A DNA stretch of 64,000 nucleotides, from contig NZ_LWBS01000033.1 of assembly GCF_001652265.1 (NCBI RefSeq), positions 62,001 through 126,000 on the forward strand. The letters are read 5' to 3'. The position numbers and the translations under genes were made by a program. The notes under the pieces were generated by a model. The model was not told where the DNA came from, did not search any database, and saw nothing but the letters and a program-made list of their open reading frames with translations. Within the stretch, counting starts at the first letter, position 1, and each line of letters starts with the position of its first letter. The stretch is from Rhizobium leguminosarum (GTDB lineage: Bacteria > Pseudomonadota > Alphaproteobacteria > Rhizobiales > Rhizobiaceae). Below, one piece after another: positions 52,221 to 64,000 of this stretch.

Positions 52221-53626
52221 GCCGTTTCAGGGTTCTCTTCAAGTCCACCGCAGTTCGCCTTTCGGCACTCTATATCCTGCTTTTCGCCATCTGCGCCGCG
52301 ACGCTCGTCTTCTATGTGACGGCGATGTCGGAACGGTTGCTGACGGGCCAGATCCGCGACGCCGTCAGGCAAGAGGTGGAGCAGGTGCAGCGCGCCTATG
52401 ACACCGGCGGCATGAACCTTCTCCTGCGCACGATGGAGCGGCGTGCCCGCCAGCCGGGCGCCAATCTCTACATCATCGCCGGCCCCTCGGGCGATATTCT
52501 CGCCGGCAACGTCGCCTCGGTGCAGCCGGGTGTCTTCGAGGAGGTCGGCTGGACCTCCGCGCCCTTCGCCTACCAGCGTTATACCGACAGCGGCGTCGTG
52601 CGCCGCCACAGAGCGATCGCCAATATTTTCGTGCTCGACAACGGCCTGAGAATCCTGATCGGCCGCGACCTCGGCGACCCCGAGCGTTTCCGTCTGCTGG
52701 TGCGCCAGGCGCTGATGGTGGCTTTGGCGATCATGGGGCTTGGCGCCATCATCATCTGGTTCGCCATCGGCCGCAACGCGCTGAAACGCATCGACCGCAT
52801 GTCGGATGCCAGCAAGAAGATCATGGCCGGCGACCTGTCGCAGCGCCTGCCGGTGGGCGGATCGGGCGATGAATTCGACCGCTTGTCGATGTCTTTGAAT
52901 ACCATGCTGGAGCGCATCGAGAAGCTGAACGAGGGCCTGCGGCAGGTCTCCGACAACATCGCCCACGATCTCAAGACGCCGCTGACGCGGCTGCGCAACA
53001 AGGCGGCCGATGCGCTCGATATCGCCGATGGCGAGACGCGGCGCACCGCGCTCGAAGGCATCATTTCCGAATCGGACCAGCTGATCCGCACCTTCAACGC
53101 ACTGTTGATGATCTCCCGCGTCGAGGCCGGATCGGTCGCCGCCGAGATGTCGCCGGTGGAGCTTTCGGCCATCGTCTCCGATAGCGCCGAGCTTTACGAG
53201 CCGGCGGCGGAGGAGGCGGGGCTCGGCCTCAGCTCCAGCATCGAGCCGGATGTCGAGGTGCAGGGCAATCGCGAGCTGATCGGCCAGGCGATCTTCAACC
53301 TGCTCGACAATGCCATCAAATATTCCTCCGATACCGAAGGCGCGGGCAAAGTGTCGCTGAAACTTTCCCGCCGCTCGGACGGCATCTGCCTTTCCGTGGC
53401 CGACCACGGACCGGGCGTTCCCGCCGACCGGCGAGACGACGTGGTGAAGCGCTTCGTCCGCCTCGATGAAAGCCGGTCGAAGCCCGGGACGGGGCTCGGG
53501 CTTTCGCTGGTGGAAGCGGTGATGGAGCTGCACAACGGCCGGTTGGAACTCTCCGATACCGATCCTGATAAGCCCGAACGGCGCGGATTGACCGTCAGCA
53601 TGATCTTCCCCGCCAAGGCTGCCTGA
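52217..53626 (+). CDS. Sensor histidine kinase (HAMP, HisKA, HATPase)
   Basis: 469 aa. Two membrane helices (about 15-37 and 168-190) flank a periplasmic sensor of ~130 residues. The HAMP domain contains DEFDRLSMSLNTMLERIEKL. Phospho-acceptor His250 lies in DNIAHDLKTPLTRLRN. N, G1 and G2 boxes appear as FNLLDNAIKYS, VADHGPGV and GTGLGLSLVEA. Starts in an ATGA overlap with the regulator gene; the pair forms one two-component system. Confidence 0.93.
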   Translation: MSRFRVLFKSTAVRLSALYILLFAICAATLVFYVTAMSERLLTGQIRDAVRQEVEQVQRAYDTGGMNLLLRTMERRARQPGANLYIIAGPSGDILAGNVASVQPGVFEEVGWTSAPFAYQRYTDSGVVRRHRAIANIFVLDNGLRILIGRDLGDPERFRLLVRQALMVALAIMGLGAIIIWFAIGRNALKRIDRMSDASKKIMAGDLSQRLPVGGSGDEFDRLSMSLNTMLERIEKLNEGLRQVSDNIAHDLKTPLTRLRNKAADALDIADGETRRTALEGIISESDQLIRTFNALLMISRVEAGSVAAEMSPVELSAIVSDSAELYEPAAEEAGLGLSSSIEPDVEVQGNRELIGQAIFNLLDNAIKYSSDTEGAGKVSLKLSRRSDGICLSVADHGPGVPADRRDDVVKRFVRLDESRSKPGTGLGLSLVEAVMELHNGRLELSDTDPDKPERRGLTVSMIFPAKAA

Positions 53627-53764
53627 GCTTTTTCCGCCGAAATACGACCGGTTGAATCGTATATTGGCGGTTTGCCGCCAAGACCCTAGTTTAATGCCGG
53701 TTGAAGGAGGCGTTCCCGCGATTCTACGGGATCGGCTCCTGAAGTGCTAAAGCAGGGAGAGCGC

Positions 53765-56722
53765 ATGCTGACGAAATCGACGCATGGCCTGAAGGATGTG
53801 GCCGAAGGGCTGCTGCGTCCGCTGAACCAGACGGAGTTGAAGCTGGCGCTGGCCGACCTTCAGGAGGCCGGCAGGAGCGAGCCGTCGGTGGCTGCGATGC
53901 TGAAGACGGAAGGCCCGCTTCGCGATTTCATTGCTGTCGTGCTGACGCTGTCGCCTTATCTGCGCGAAATTGTGAATCTCGATCCCGCCATCCTCGCCGG
54001 CGCCATCACCCGACCGCTGGAGCCGCAGATCGAGGCGCTGGTCGCCGAGGCGCGGCGCTGCTGGCAGCGGGACGGCGAGGGGGCGGCGCCTTCGGAATCC
54101 GTGGTGATGAGCAGGCTGCGCATCATCAAGCGCAAGGTGGCTTTCCTCGTCGCACTCGCCGATCTCTCGCGCATCTTCGACGGCCGGGCGACGACAGCCT
54201 GGCTGAGTGAGCTTGCCGAAGCGTCGGTTGCCGCCGCGATCGACCATCTGCTGCTCGCGGCGCATGAGGGTGGAAAGCTGCGGCTGCGGGATCTGGCAGC
54301 ACCGAGCGACGGCTCCGGGCTGATCGTGCTCGGCATGGGCAAACTCGGCGCGGCCGAACTCAACTATTCCTCCGATATCGATCTCGTCGTCGTCTTCGAC
54401 GAGGAGGCCGGTATCGTGCCCGACCCGGATGACGCGATCGAGGTCTTCCCGAGAATGATGCGCCGCTTGGTCCGCATCCTGCAGGAGCGGACAGCCGACG
54501 GCTACGTCTTCCGCACCGATCTCAGATTGCGCCCCGATCCCGGTTCGACGCCGCTGGCGATCCCGGTCGATGCGGCGATGATCTATTATGAGGGCAGGGG
54601 CCAGAACTGGGAGCGGGCGGCCTTCATCAAGGCGCGCGCCGTTGCCGGCGACCTTACGGCGGGCGCCGATTTCCTGCGCGGCCTCGCCCCTTTCGTCTTC
54701 CGCAAATATCTCGATTACGCGGCGATTGCCGATATCCATTCGATCAAGCGGCAGATCCATGCGCATAAGGGCCACGGTGCCATCGCGGTCAAGGGTCATA
54801 ACGTCAAGCTCGGCCGCGGCGGCATCCGCGAGATCGAATTCTTCGTCCAGACCCAGCAGCTGATCGCCGGCGGCCGCATGCCGGCCTTGCGCGGCCGGGC
54901 GACGGAGGAGACGCTCGGTGAACTCACCAAGGCGAAATGGATCGATGCGGAAACCCGTGACGAACTGACAGAGGCCTACTGGTTCCTGCGCGATGTCGAG
55001 CATCGCATCCAGATGGTGCGCGACGAGCAGACCCACCTGCTGCCGGAGACCGATGCCGACCTGAAGCGTATCGCCTTCATGATGGGCTTTTCCGACACGC
55101 CGAGCTTCTCCGAACGACTGGTCGGCGTGCTGAAGACGGTCGAGCGGCGTTATGCCCACCTCTTCGAACAGGAGAGCAGGCTTTCCACCGACACCGGAAA
55201 CCTCGTCTTCACCGGCCAGGGCGATGACCCGGACACGCTGGAGACGCTGAAGAGGCTCGGTTTTACCAGGCCATCCGATATTTCCCGCATCATCCGCACC
55301 TGGCACTACGGCCGTTACCGGGCGACGCAATCGGTCGAGGCGCGTGAAAGGCTGACGGAGCTGGCGCCGGAGCTCTTGCGGGTCTTCGGCGAAAGCAAGC
55401 GCGCCGACGAGGCGCTGCTGCGCTTCGACAGCTTCATCTCCGGCCTTCCCTCCGGCATCCAGCTGTTCTCGCTGCTCGGCAGCAATCCAGCGCTCTTGTC
55501 GCTGATCGTCAACATCATGTCCTCGGCGCCCCGGCTTGCCGAGGTGATCGCCGCCAAACCGCATGTCTTCGACGGCATGCTCGATCCCGGCCTGATGGCC
55601 GAGCTGCCGACGCGTGATTATCTCGGCGAACGGCTGAAGGGCTCGCTTGCCCAGGCGCGCCACTATGAAGAGGTGCTCGACCGGCTGCGCATCTTCGCCG
55701 CCGAGCAGCGCTTCCTGATCGGCATCCGCCTGCTCACCGGTGCGATCAACGGCGTGATGGCCGCACGCGCCTTCACGCATCTCGCCGACCTCGTCATTGC
55801 AGCAGCACTCGATGCCGTGGTGAGCGAGATGCGGGCAGCACACGGCGATTATCCCGGCGGGCGCATCGCGGTCGCCGGCATGGGCAAGCTCGGCAGCTTC
55901 GAGCTGACGGCCGGTTCCGACATCGATCTAATCCTGCTCTATGATTATGACGACACGGCCTCCGAATCCGACGGGCCGAAGCCGCTCGACGCGACGCGTT
56001 ACTTCACCCGCATCACCCAGAGGCTGATGGCCGCCTTGTCGGCGCCGACCGCCGAAGGTGTGCTCTATGAGGTCGACATGCGGCTGCGCCCATCCGGCAA
56101 CAAGGGGCCGGTCGCCACCCGCATCAATGCCTTCGGCAAGTACCAGCGCGAAGAGGCATGGACCTGGGAGCATATGGCGCTCAGCCGCGCCCGGCTGATC
56201 TGCGGCAATGAGAGCCTGGTCGCCGAGGCGGAACTGATCGTCCGGGAAGTGCTGTCGGCCGATCGCGATATTGCCAAGGTGGCGCATGACGTCGCCGAAA
56301 TGCGCGAACTCATCGACAAGGAAAAGTCGCCCTCCGGCCCGTGGGACCTGAAGCTGATCCCCGGTGGCGTCATCGATCTCGAATTCATCGCCCAGTATCT
56401 TGCACTGATCGCACCGACCAGAGGCGTCGGTATTGCCGTCAATGGGATGAGCACCGGCGAGGCCCTGAAGGTGCTTGGCGACCGGCTGATGGCAACAGCC
56501 GATCTCGACATATGCCTTGAGGCCTTCACGCTTTATACCGGCCTTTCGCAACTGATCCGCCTCTCCATCGACGGCCTTTTCGATCCGAACGAAGCACCGG
56601 CGGGTCTCGTCGAACTCGTCTGCCGCGCCGGCGACTGCCCTGACATCAAGACGCTGGAAGGAGAGGTGAAGCGGCTTTCGAAAGCGGTTAGGAAAATATT
56701 CCTTAATATCGTGAAAGCCTGA
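53765..56722 (+). CDS. glnE: Glutamine synthetase adenylyltransferase/adenylyl-removing enzyme
   Basis: 985 aa from the ATG at 53765 (GGGAGA 5 bases upstream). Two nucleotidyltransferase domains are visible. One has GMGKLGAAELNYSSDIDLVV near residue 200 (deadenylylation half), the other GMGKLGSFELTAGSDIDLIL near 710 (adenylylation half), each with the DxD metal pair. It covalently modulates glutamine synthetase under PII control in nitrogen regulation. Normal length and no lesions. Confidence 0.97.
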   Translation: MLTKSTHGLKDVAEGLLRPLNQTELKLALADLQEAGRSEPSVAAMLKTEGPLRDFIAVVLTLSPYLREIVNLDPAILAGAITRPLEPQIEALVAEARRCWQRDGEGAAPSESVVMSRLRIIKRKVAFLVALADLSRIFDGRATTAWLSELAEASVAAAIDHLLLAAHEGGKLRLRDLAAPSDGSGLIVLGMGKLGAAELNYSSDIDLVVVFDEEAGIVPDPDDAIEVFPRMMRRLVRILQERTADGYVFRTDLRLRPDPGSTPLAIPVDAAMIYYEGRGQNWERAAFIKARAVAGDLTAGADFLRGLAPFVFRKYLDYAAIADIHSIKRQIHAHKGHGAIAVKGHNVKLGRGGIREIEFFVQTQQLIAGGRMPALRGRATEETLGELTKAKWIDAETRDELTEAYWFLRDVEHRIQMVRDEQTHLLPETDADLKRIAFMMGFSDTPSFSERLVGVLKTVERRYAHLFEQESRLSTDTGNLVFTGQGDDPDTLETLKRLGFTRPSDISRIIRTWHYGRYRATQSVEARERLTELAPELLRVFGESKRADEALLRFDSFISGLPSGIQLFSLLGSNPALLSLIVNIMSSAPRLAEVIAAKPHVFDGMLDPGLMAELPTRDYLGERLKGSLAQARHYEEVLDRLRIFAAEQRFLIGIRLLTGAINGVMAARAFTHLADLVIAAALDAVVSEMRAAHGDYPGGRIAVAGMGKLGSFELTAGSDIDLILLYDYDDTASESDGPKPLDATRYFTRITQRLMAALSAPTAEGVLYEVDMRLRPSGNKGPVATRINAFGKYQREEAWTWEHMALSRARLICGNESLVAEAELIVREVLSADRDIAKVAHDVAEMRELIDKEKSPSGPWDLKLIPGGVIDLEFIAQYLALIAPTRGVGIAVNGMSTGEALKVLGDRLMATADLDICLEAFTLYTGLSQLIRLSIDGLFDPNEAPAGLVELVCRAGDCPDIKTLEGEVKRLSKAVRKIFLNIVKA

Positions 56723-56825
56723 ATTCACATAAGATGGAACGACCGCGAGGATTATCGCGAGCATCGCCTGTCGGAATCTCGTTTGGCCAATCGTCTTCAG
56801 GACAGGCAAGCGATGGAGAACAGCA

Positions 56826-57476
56826 ATGACGATTACCATTACCGCTTTTGAACGGTCGCCGGATCGCGGCAGGGGTCTGGCGCGCGACATGCGCGTTCGC
56901 TGGGCGCTCGAAGAAGTGGGCCAGCCTTACGAGGTTCGTCTTGTTTCGTTCAAAGAGATGAAGGAGCCCGCGCATCTGGCGCTGCAGCCTTTCGGGCAGA
57001 TTCCGACCTATGAAGAAGGCGATCTCGCACTGTTCGAGTCCGGCGCCATCGTCTTCCATATCGGCGAGCGCCATGCGGGCCTGTTGCCGGTCGATGCGAA
57101 TGCCCGGGCGCGCGCGCTCACATGGATGTTTGCCGCGCTCAACACGGTGGAAACACCGATCTTCGACCGCGCTCTCGTCATGATCCTCGATCGCGACAAG
57201 CCTTGGTACGACCAGCGCCTTTCTGCCCTCGAGGACAGCATCCGGAAACGGCTGATCGACCTCTCCCGTCGCCTTGGCGATGCCGACTGGCTCGATGGTG
57301 CGTTCAGCGCCGGTGACCTGCTGATGGTGTCGGTGCTGCTCAGGTTGAAGGGATCTGGCATACTGGAAGAATATCCGAACCTCTCCGCCTATGTCGCCCG
57401 CGGCGAAGCGCGGCCGGCATACAAGCGTGCTTTCGCCGCTCAATTGGCGGTTTTCACCGCCGCATCGGCAGGCTGA
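56826..57476 (+). CDS. Glutathione S-transferase family protein
   Basis: 216 aa. Thioredoxin-like start TITITAFERSPDRGRGLARD with the active-site region at MRVRWALEEVGQPYEVRLVS. The substrate-binding segment is LQPFGQIPTYEEGDLALFES, followed by the helical domain with FSAGDLLMVSVLLRL. Not close to the GST at 35130. Stands between glnE and the PleC-like kinase, convergent with the latter; no operon partner evident. Confidence 0.9.
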   Translation: MTITITAFERSPDRGRGLARDMRVRWALEEVGQPYEVRLVSFKEMKEPAHLALQPFGQIPTYEEGDLALFESGAIVFHIGERHAGLLPVDANARARALTWMFAALNTVETPIFDRALVMILDRDKPWYDQRLSALEDSIRKRLIDLSRRLGDADWLDGAFSAGDLLMVSVLLRLKGSGILEEYPNLSAYVARGEARPAYKRAFAAQLAVFTAASAG

Positions 57477-57488
57477 AGAGGGTCGGCT

Positions 57489-59798
<2,310 letters not shown>

Positions 59799-59949
59799 CT
59801 CTTCGCCTTGTCCCTCATGTGATTCGCGCGCCGCTCGCTCGAACCTGACCTAGAGAATCATGGGTGATTCGCCTTGTCCAGAGGCAAAGGTAAAAATCCG
59901 TTAACTATTTATAATTTCGGGTTTTTCCAGGTGATTCGGCGCGCTGGGC

Positions 59950-59982
59950 GACCGGCCACCGAATTTTTCGGCACGGCCGGTC
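59950..59982. terminator. Nested stem-loop downstream of pepN
   Basis: Outer stem GACCGGCC / GGCCGGTC encloses an inner CCGAA-ttt-TTCGG hairpin. It starts 8 bases beyond the end of the leftward pepN gene. AT-rich DNA follows on the pepN side (59890-59925). Likely pepN terminator. Confidence 0.6.
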
Positions 59983-59990
59983 GAATCAAA

Positions 59991-62639
59991 TTACCCTTTA
60001 AGCGTGCGCTCGACGATATCGCGCACGTCGGTCGAAAGATCGGCGGCCCGCTCGATCTCGATCAGCGCCGAGCGGGCGTGATCGGCACGTGTCGGTTCGA
60101 GCGACCGCCAGGAGCGCATCGAGGTGAGAATGCGGGCGGCAAGCTGCGGGTTGCGCTCGTCGATATCGAGAATCTGACCGGCGAGGAAGCGGTAGCCTTC
60201 GCCGTCGGCGCGGCCGAAGCCGGTCGGGTTGGCAAAGGCGAAGGTGCCGACCAGTGCCCGCATCCGATTCGGATTGGTCCGCTTGAAGAGCGGATTATCC
60301 ATCAGGGCGCGGATCCGTTCCAGGGTTTTGGGACCCGGAATACCGGCCTGGATCGCGAACCATTTGTCGATGACGAGCGCATTTTCCGCGAAGCGGTCGC
60401 GGAAGCTTGCCAGCGCTTCGCTGGTCTCCGCGCTGTCGGGGAAACGATGGGCGAGGATTGTCAGCGCGTGGCTCAGATCGGTCATGTTGTTGGCCGCATC
60501 GAAGGCGGCCTTGGCGCGGGCCGGCGTCTGCTCGGCATGCGAGAGGTAGGTGAGGGCGGTATTGCGCAGTGCGCGCGGTCCGGCGCTCTTCGCATCCGGG
60601 CTGAAATCGCCTGATGTCGTCATCGCTGCGTAGAGGCCGGCAAAGACATCCGTTCCGACATCGGCTATCTGTTTCAGGATCGCCTGCCGGCCAGCATGGA
60701 TGGCATCGGGATCGTTGTTGCCGCCAAGTTCGCGGGCGATATCGGATTCACTCGGCAAAGCCAGCGCCTGGGCACGGAAGGCAGGCTCGAGGACCTCGTC
60801 GGCGGCGGCTGCGATCAGCGTCTCGATGAAGGTCGCCTCGCAGACGACAGGCTTGCCCTCGCGGGCGTCGCGTGCCGCTTTCAAGAGGTTCGGCAGCGCC
60901 AGATCGGTCAGCGCCTGCCAACGGGCGAAGTGATTGGTCTCGTAGCGGGCGAGAAGAGCGAGATCGGCCGGGCTCTGATCGAAATGCAGATTGATCGGCG
61001 CGGAGAAGCCGCGGTTGATCGAAACGACCGGCCGCGAGCCAATGCCATGGAAGATCGCCGTCTGGGTGCGGCCTGTGAGATGCAGCACCTCGCCGATATA
61101 TTCCGCGCCGTCGACGGAGGTCGGCTCGATCTTGCCGCCGTTTTCGCCAAACAGCGCGAGGCTGAGCGGAATATGCATCGGCTCCTTGCTCGGCTGGCCG
61201 GGCGTTGCCGGGATCATCTGTTCAAGCGACAGGGTGAAGCTGCCGGCCGCCGCATCATAGCTGCCCGATGCGGTGACGAGCGGCGTGCCGGCCTGATGGT
61301 ACCAGAGCGAGAATTGCGTCAAATCGCGCCCGCTTGCATCCTCGAAGCATTTGACGAAATCCTCGATCGTCACGGCCTCACCGTCATGGCGGTCGAAATA
61401 GAGGTCCATGCCCTTCTTGAAGCCGTCCTTGCCGAGCAGCGTCGCGATCATGCGCGTGACTTCGCTGCCCTTTTCGTAGACGGTCGTCGTGTAGAAATTA
61501 TTGATCTCGCGATATGTCGTCGGCCGCACCGGATGGGCGAGCGGGCCGCCGTCTTCCGGGAATTGCTCCGATTTCAGGTGGCGCACTTCGGCAATGCGTT
61601 TGACGGCGCGCGAGCGCTGGTCGGAAGAGAATTCGTGGTCGCGATAGACCGTCAGGCCTTCCTTGAGGCACAGCTGGAACCAGTCGCGGCAGGTGATGCG
61701 GTTGCCGGTCCAGTTGTGGAAATATTCATGCGCGATGATCGCTTCGATATTGGCATAGTCGGCATCGGTCGCGATTTCCGGATCTGCAAGGACGTATTTG
61801 TCATTGAAGACGTTGAGGCCCTTGTTCTCCATTGCGCCCATGTTGAAGTCGGAGACGGCGACGATCATGAAAATATCGAGATCGTATTCGCGTCCAAACC
61901 TCTCTTCATCCCATTTCATCGAGCGCTTCAGCGCGTCCATGGCATAGGCTGCGCGCGGTTCCTTGCCGTGCTCGACATAGATTTTCAGCACCACCTCGCG
62001 GCCGGACATGGTCGTGAACGTGTCTTCGACGACGCCGAGGTCGCCGGCGACGAGCGCGAAGAGGTAGCTCGGTTTCGGATGTGGGTCGAACCAGGCGGCG
62101 AAATGTTTGCCGGGGCCATAGCCGGCGCCGCCGAGGAAGTTGCCGTTCGACAAAAGCAGCGGGTTGGCGTCTTTGTCGGCGATGATGTTGACCGTGAAGG
62201 GCGCAAGCACGTCGGGCCGGTCCGGGAAATAGGTGATGCGGCGGAAACCCTCCGCCTCGCACTGCGTGCAGTAGATGCCACTGGTGCGGTAAAGGCCCAT
62301 CAGTTTGGTATTGGCCTCGGGGTTGATAATCGTGGTGATCGTCAGCTCGAAGGGCGCGCTCTCCGGCAGGGCGCGCACCGTCAGGCTTTCCGGTGTTGCG
62401 TCGTAACGCGAAGGGTCCAGCTCCACCTGGTCTAACAGCAGCCCCGACAGCGTCAGTTCGTCGCCGTCGAGAACGATCGGCGCTGCCGGATCGGTACCCG
62501 TGCGACGATGAAAGATCAGACGCGCCTCGACCTTTGTCTCCGTCGGGTCGAGTTCGAAGGTCAGGTCCACACGTTCCAGCACGAAGTCGGTGGGACGGTA
62601 ATCTGCCAGATGAATGACCTGGCCGGTATCTGTTCGCAT
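59991..62639 (-). CDS. pepN: Aminopeptidase N (M1 zinc metallopeptidase)
   Basis: 882 aa. Exopeptidase motif GAMENKGL at 268-272 and zinc site HEYFH (304-308) with the third ligand Glu327 in CLKEGLT, the typical HExxH-18-E spacing. Cytoplasmic; removes N-terminal amino acids from peptides. The C-terminal ~430 residues form the helical M1 domains with DUF3458-like segments. Starts MRTDTGQVIHLADYRPTDFV, normal for the bacterial PepN group. Monocistronic. Confidence 0.96.
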   Translation of the reverse strand: MRTDTGQVIHLADYRPTDFVLERVDLTFELDPTETKVEARLIFHRRTGTDPAAPIVLDGDELTLSGLLLDQVELDPSRYDATPESLTVRALPESAPFELTITTIINPEANTKLMGLYRTSGIYCTQCEAEGFRRITYFPDRPDVLAPFTVNIIADKDANPLLLSNGNFLGGAGYGPGKHFAAWFDPHPKPSYLFALVAGDLGVVEDTFTTMSGREVVLKIYVEHGKEPRAAYAMDALKRSMKWDEERFGREYDLDIFMIVAVSDFNMGAMENKGLNVFNDKYVLADPEIATDADYANIEAIIAHEYFHNWTGNRITCRDWFQLCLKEGLTVYRDHEFSSDQRSRAVKRIAEVRHLKSEQFPEDGGPLAHPVRPTTYREINNFYTTTVYEKGSEVTRMIATLLGKDGFKKGMDLYFDRHDGEAVTIEDFVKCFEDASGRDLTQFSLWYHQAGTPLVTASGSYDAAAGSFTLSLEQMIPATPGQPSKEPMHIPLSLALFGENGGKIEPTSVDGAEYIGEVLHLTGRTQTAIFHGIGSRPVVSINRGFSAPINLHFDQSPADLALLARYETNHFARWQALTDLALPNLLKAARDAREGKPVVCEATFIETLIAAAADEVLEPAFRAQALALPSESDIARELGGNNDPDAIHAGRQAILKQIADVGTDVFAGLYAAMTTSGDFSPDAKSAGPRALRNTALTYLSHAEQTPARAKAAFDAANNMTDLSHALTILAHRFPDSAETSEALASFRDRFAENALVIDKWFAIQAGIPGPKTLERIRALMDNPLFKRTNPNRMRALVGTFAFANPTGFGRADGEGYRFLAGQILDIDERNPQLAARILTSMRSWRSLEPTRADHARSALIEIERAADLSTDVRDIVERTLKG

Positions 62640-62752
62640 GGTGTTTCCTGAAGACCGTTATTTGATAACCGCGGAATACAGAGGCGGGCGCACTCTGCCA
62701 TAAATTTTGCCGGGGATGATTACATTAAAGTCTGAACTAAACTTAAAGCAAA

Positions 62753-62781
62753 TTGCCCGCGAACACCAAGTTCGCGGGCAA
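62753..62781 (-). terminator. Rho-independent terminator of the chemoreceptor-like gene
   Basis: Perfect 12-bp stem TTGCCCGCGAAC / GTTCGCGGGCAA with a 5-base loop, 47 bases past the end of the leftward gene at 62828. On the minus strand the stem is followed by ATTTGCTTTAAGTTTAG, a T-rich tail. Confidence 0.85.
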
Positions 62782-62827
62782 AATATCTTATTGGCAACGG
62801 ATGACCACGGCCGCGGGGAGAAGGGTG

Positions 62828-63937
62828 CTACTTCAGATTGAGTGCGGCCTTGATCGTCGCGTCGTTTTCCGTCTGCTGCACGACGACGCCGTACCAGCCG
62901 AGCCCGTCGTAATCCTCGTAGCCGAGAGTGCGCGCGAAGGCGACGATCGAGCCGTTATTGTCGTAGTAGCTGCCTTTGCCCTGACCGGACGGATTGGCGA
63001 GCGCGAAATGGGAAAAGTGCAAGGCCGGATTGGTGGTGGCGATGACCCGGCTCTTGCCGTCGAGCAGCATGACCGTCGTTCTTTCCGCCAGCTGCGACGG
63101 CAGGTTCGCCTCTTTCTCGACGATCGCCTGGCCTTGGTTCTGCCAGTCGAAATAGACGCCGAGCGTGCCGACCAGCCGCCCGTCAAGCTTGCCCTCTTCG
63201 CGGATGCCTGTGGCATAAACGAGCGCATGCCTGTTATCGTGCAGCGGGCTCCCTTTGACGTCGTCGACGATATAAGCGTCGCCGGAGGAGCAGGCCGACG
63301 CTGCGCGAAACCACAGATCGCTGGCAAGGCTCGTGCCTACGATCTTGCGCTGGAACTTGGGATTGGCGGATGCGACCACTTTGCCCGAGAGATCGGTCAT
63401 TACGAGATCGAGATAGACGGTGTAGAAGCGGTTGATGGCGCCGAGACGCTCCGCTGCAAAGGCGGCGGTTTCCCGGCTCGGGTTTTGCAGCGCCTGCCAG
63501 AGTGCCGGGTCCGTCGCCCACCAGCGCACATCGGCCGTGCGCTCGAAGAGATTGCGGACGATGAGCTGCACCAGCGTCTGCGCCAGATCGGTGAGGCGAA
63601 CGCCCTCCATCTCTTCGACCAGCGAATCGGCCATGGCGCGGCTGAGGCCGATGCGGCCGAGCACGTTGCTCTCGAACCTGCCGGTAATGTCGGTTGCGAT
63701 CTGCGCCAGTCGCTGCACTTCGTTGGCAACGACGGCAAAGCCCTTTCCGGTCTCGCCGGCTCTGGCCGCCTCGATCAGCGCATTGATCGCCAGCAGCTTG
63801 ATCTGCTTGACGATATGGGTGTTGTCGGCGCTGAAGCGCTCGAGGTCGGTGCTGATGCCGTCGGTGACGACGCGCATGGACCGCGGTGTCGCATTCTGCG
63901 ACTGGGCAATGGTTTCGGCGCTAAGCGGCTTCATCAA
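62828..63937 (-). CDS. Soluble chemoreceptor-like protein with N-terminal signalling tip
   Basis: 369 aa without signal or membrane helices. Residues ~35-85 hold a chemoreceptor hairpin tip ([20 protein letters not shown], then [12 protein letters not shown]). After a linker, residues ~165-360 form a Cache-like sensor domain ([49 protein letters not shown]). The usual sensor-then-signalling order is reversed, and the coiled-coil is very short. It probably modulates receptor arrays in the cytoplasm. Start could be 63937 or the next ATG at 63934. Confidence 0.8.
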   Translation of the reverse strand: MMKPLSAETIAQSQNATPRSMRVVTDGISTDLERFSADNTHIVKQIKLLAINALIEAARAGETGKGFAVVANEVQRLAQIATDITGRFESNVLGRIGLSRAMADSLVEEMEGVRLTDLAQTLVQLIVRNLFERTADVRWWATDPALWQALQNPSRETAAFAAERLGAINRFYTVYLDLVMTDLSGKVVASANPKFQRKIVGTSLASDLWFRAASACSSGDAYIVDDVKGSPLHDNRHALVYATGIREEGKLDGRLVGTLGVYFDWQNQGQAIVEKEANLPSQLAERTTVMLLDGKSRVIATTNPALHFSHFALANPSGQGKGSYYDNNGSIVAFARTLGYEDYDGLGWYGVVVQQTENDATIKAALNLK

Positions 63938-64000
63938 ATATGATCCTGGAAGGAGCGGGCAATTGTTTGTGTGGTGAAGAAAATTTCGAGATCAGCGATA
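63938..64000. other. Right-edge non-coding stretch
   Basis: Sixty-three bases upstream of the chemoreceptor-like gene, probably its promoter and ribosome site (GGAAGG lies near 63948 on the plus strand reading). Nothing else visible before the window ends. Confidence 0.3.

Noticed and set aside
53747..55843. 698-codon open frame on the minus strand opposite glnE
   Set aside because: Antisense shadow: glnE has both nucleotidyltransferase motifs and full length, while the opposite frame is His/Arg-rich with no domain, typical of mirrored GC-rich codons.
60696..62435. 579-codon plus-strand frame opposite pepN
   Set aside because: pepN has an intact zinc site and full length; the opposite frame is compositional shadow.

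Overview
The window looks like part of the main chromosome of a Rhizobium of the R. leguminosarum / R. etli type. The sequence is GC-rich and densely coded. The cytochrome c maturation operon cycHJKL lies directly beside a FeuP/FeuQ-type two-component pair, a neighbourhood known from R. leguminosarum iron-uptake work. It is followed by degP, a second two-component pair, glnE, a PleC/PdhS-type kinase and pepN. Typical rhizobial intergenic repeats occur in several gaps. I saw no rRNA, tRNA, CRISPR array or prophage block, and no complete transposase gene.

Layout, left part (1-20700): a truncated AraC-type regulator divergent from a short-chain dehydrogenase (SDR); a soluble chemoreceptor pseudogene broken by a 269-bp palindromic-ended element with a TA target duplication and by further frameshifts; DUF1491 and DUF2336 genes; a DUF1214/DUF1254 envelope pair; a bifunctional class A penicillin-binding protein; a YcgN-type cysteine-cluster protein; a TetR gene divergent from an SDR; a fatty acid desaturase with a 38-aa membrane peptide gene upstream; an MFS exporter divergent from LysR; a VOC protein; a deletion remnant of a denD-otnK sugar-acid operon; and a five-gene leftward operon of four overlapping small genes plus a transglutaminase-like gene.

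Middle (20700-41000): that operon is divergent from a CIRCE-controlled groES-groEL copy followed by two small genes. Next is a LacI-type regulator divergent from a three-gene sugar or inositol-type catabolic operon, with a perfect 16-bp palindrome between them. Then come a PDZ protein with an apparently dead HtrA-like protease fold, a second AraC/SDR divergent module paralogous to the one at the left end, a MocR-type regulator, DUF983, LysR with GST and a pyridoxamine-oxidase-like protein, a TetR/DUF1348 pair with its operator, an orphan GH19 lysozyme-like enzyme, a Dabb protein and an MFS permease.

Right part (41000-64000): a feuN-like small exported protein, feuP, feuQ, a lipoprotein, a repeat cluster, cycHJKL joined by ATGA overlaps, a cupin/MarR divergent pair with two palindromic operators, degP with a strong terminator, an OmpR-type regulator with its kinase, glnE, a GST, the PleC-like kinase, pepN, and a second soluble chemoreceptor-like protein with its signalling tip at the N-terminus. 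This right block is conserved housekeeping DNA; the left and middle are more accessory, rich in paralogues, small unknown genes and decay.
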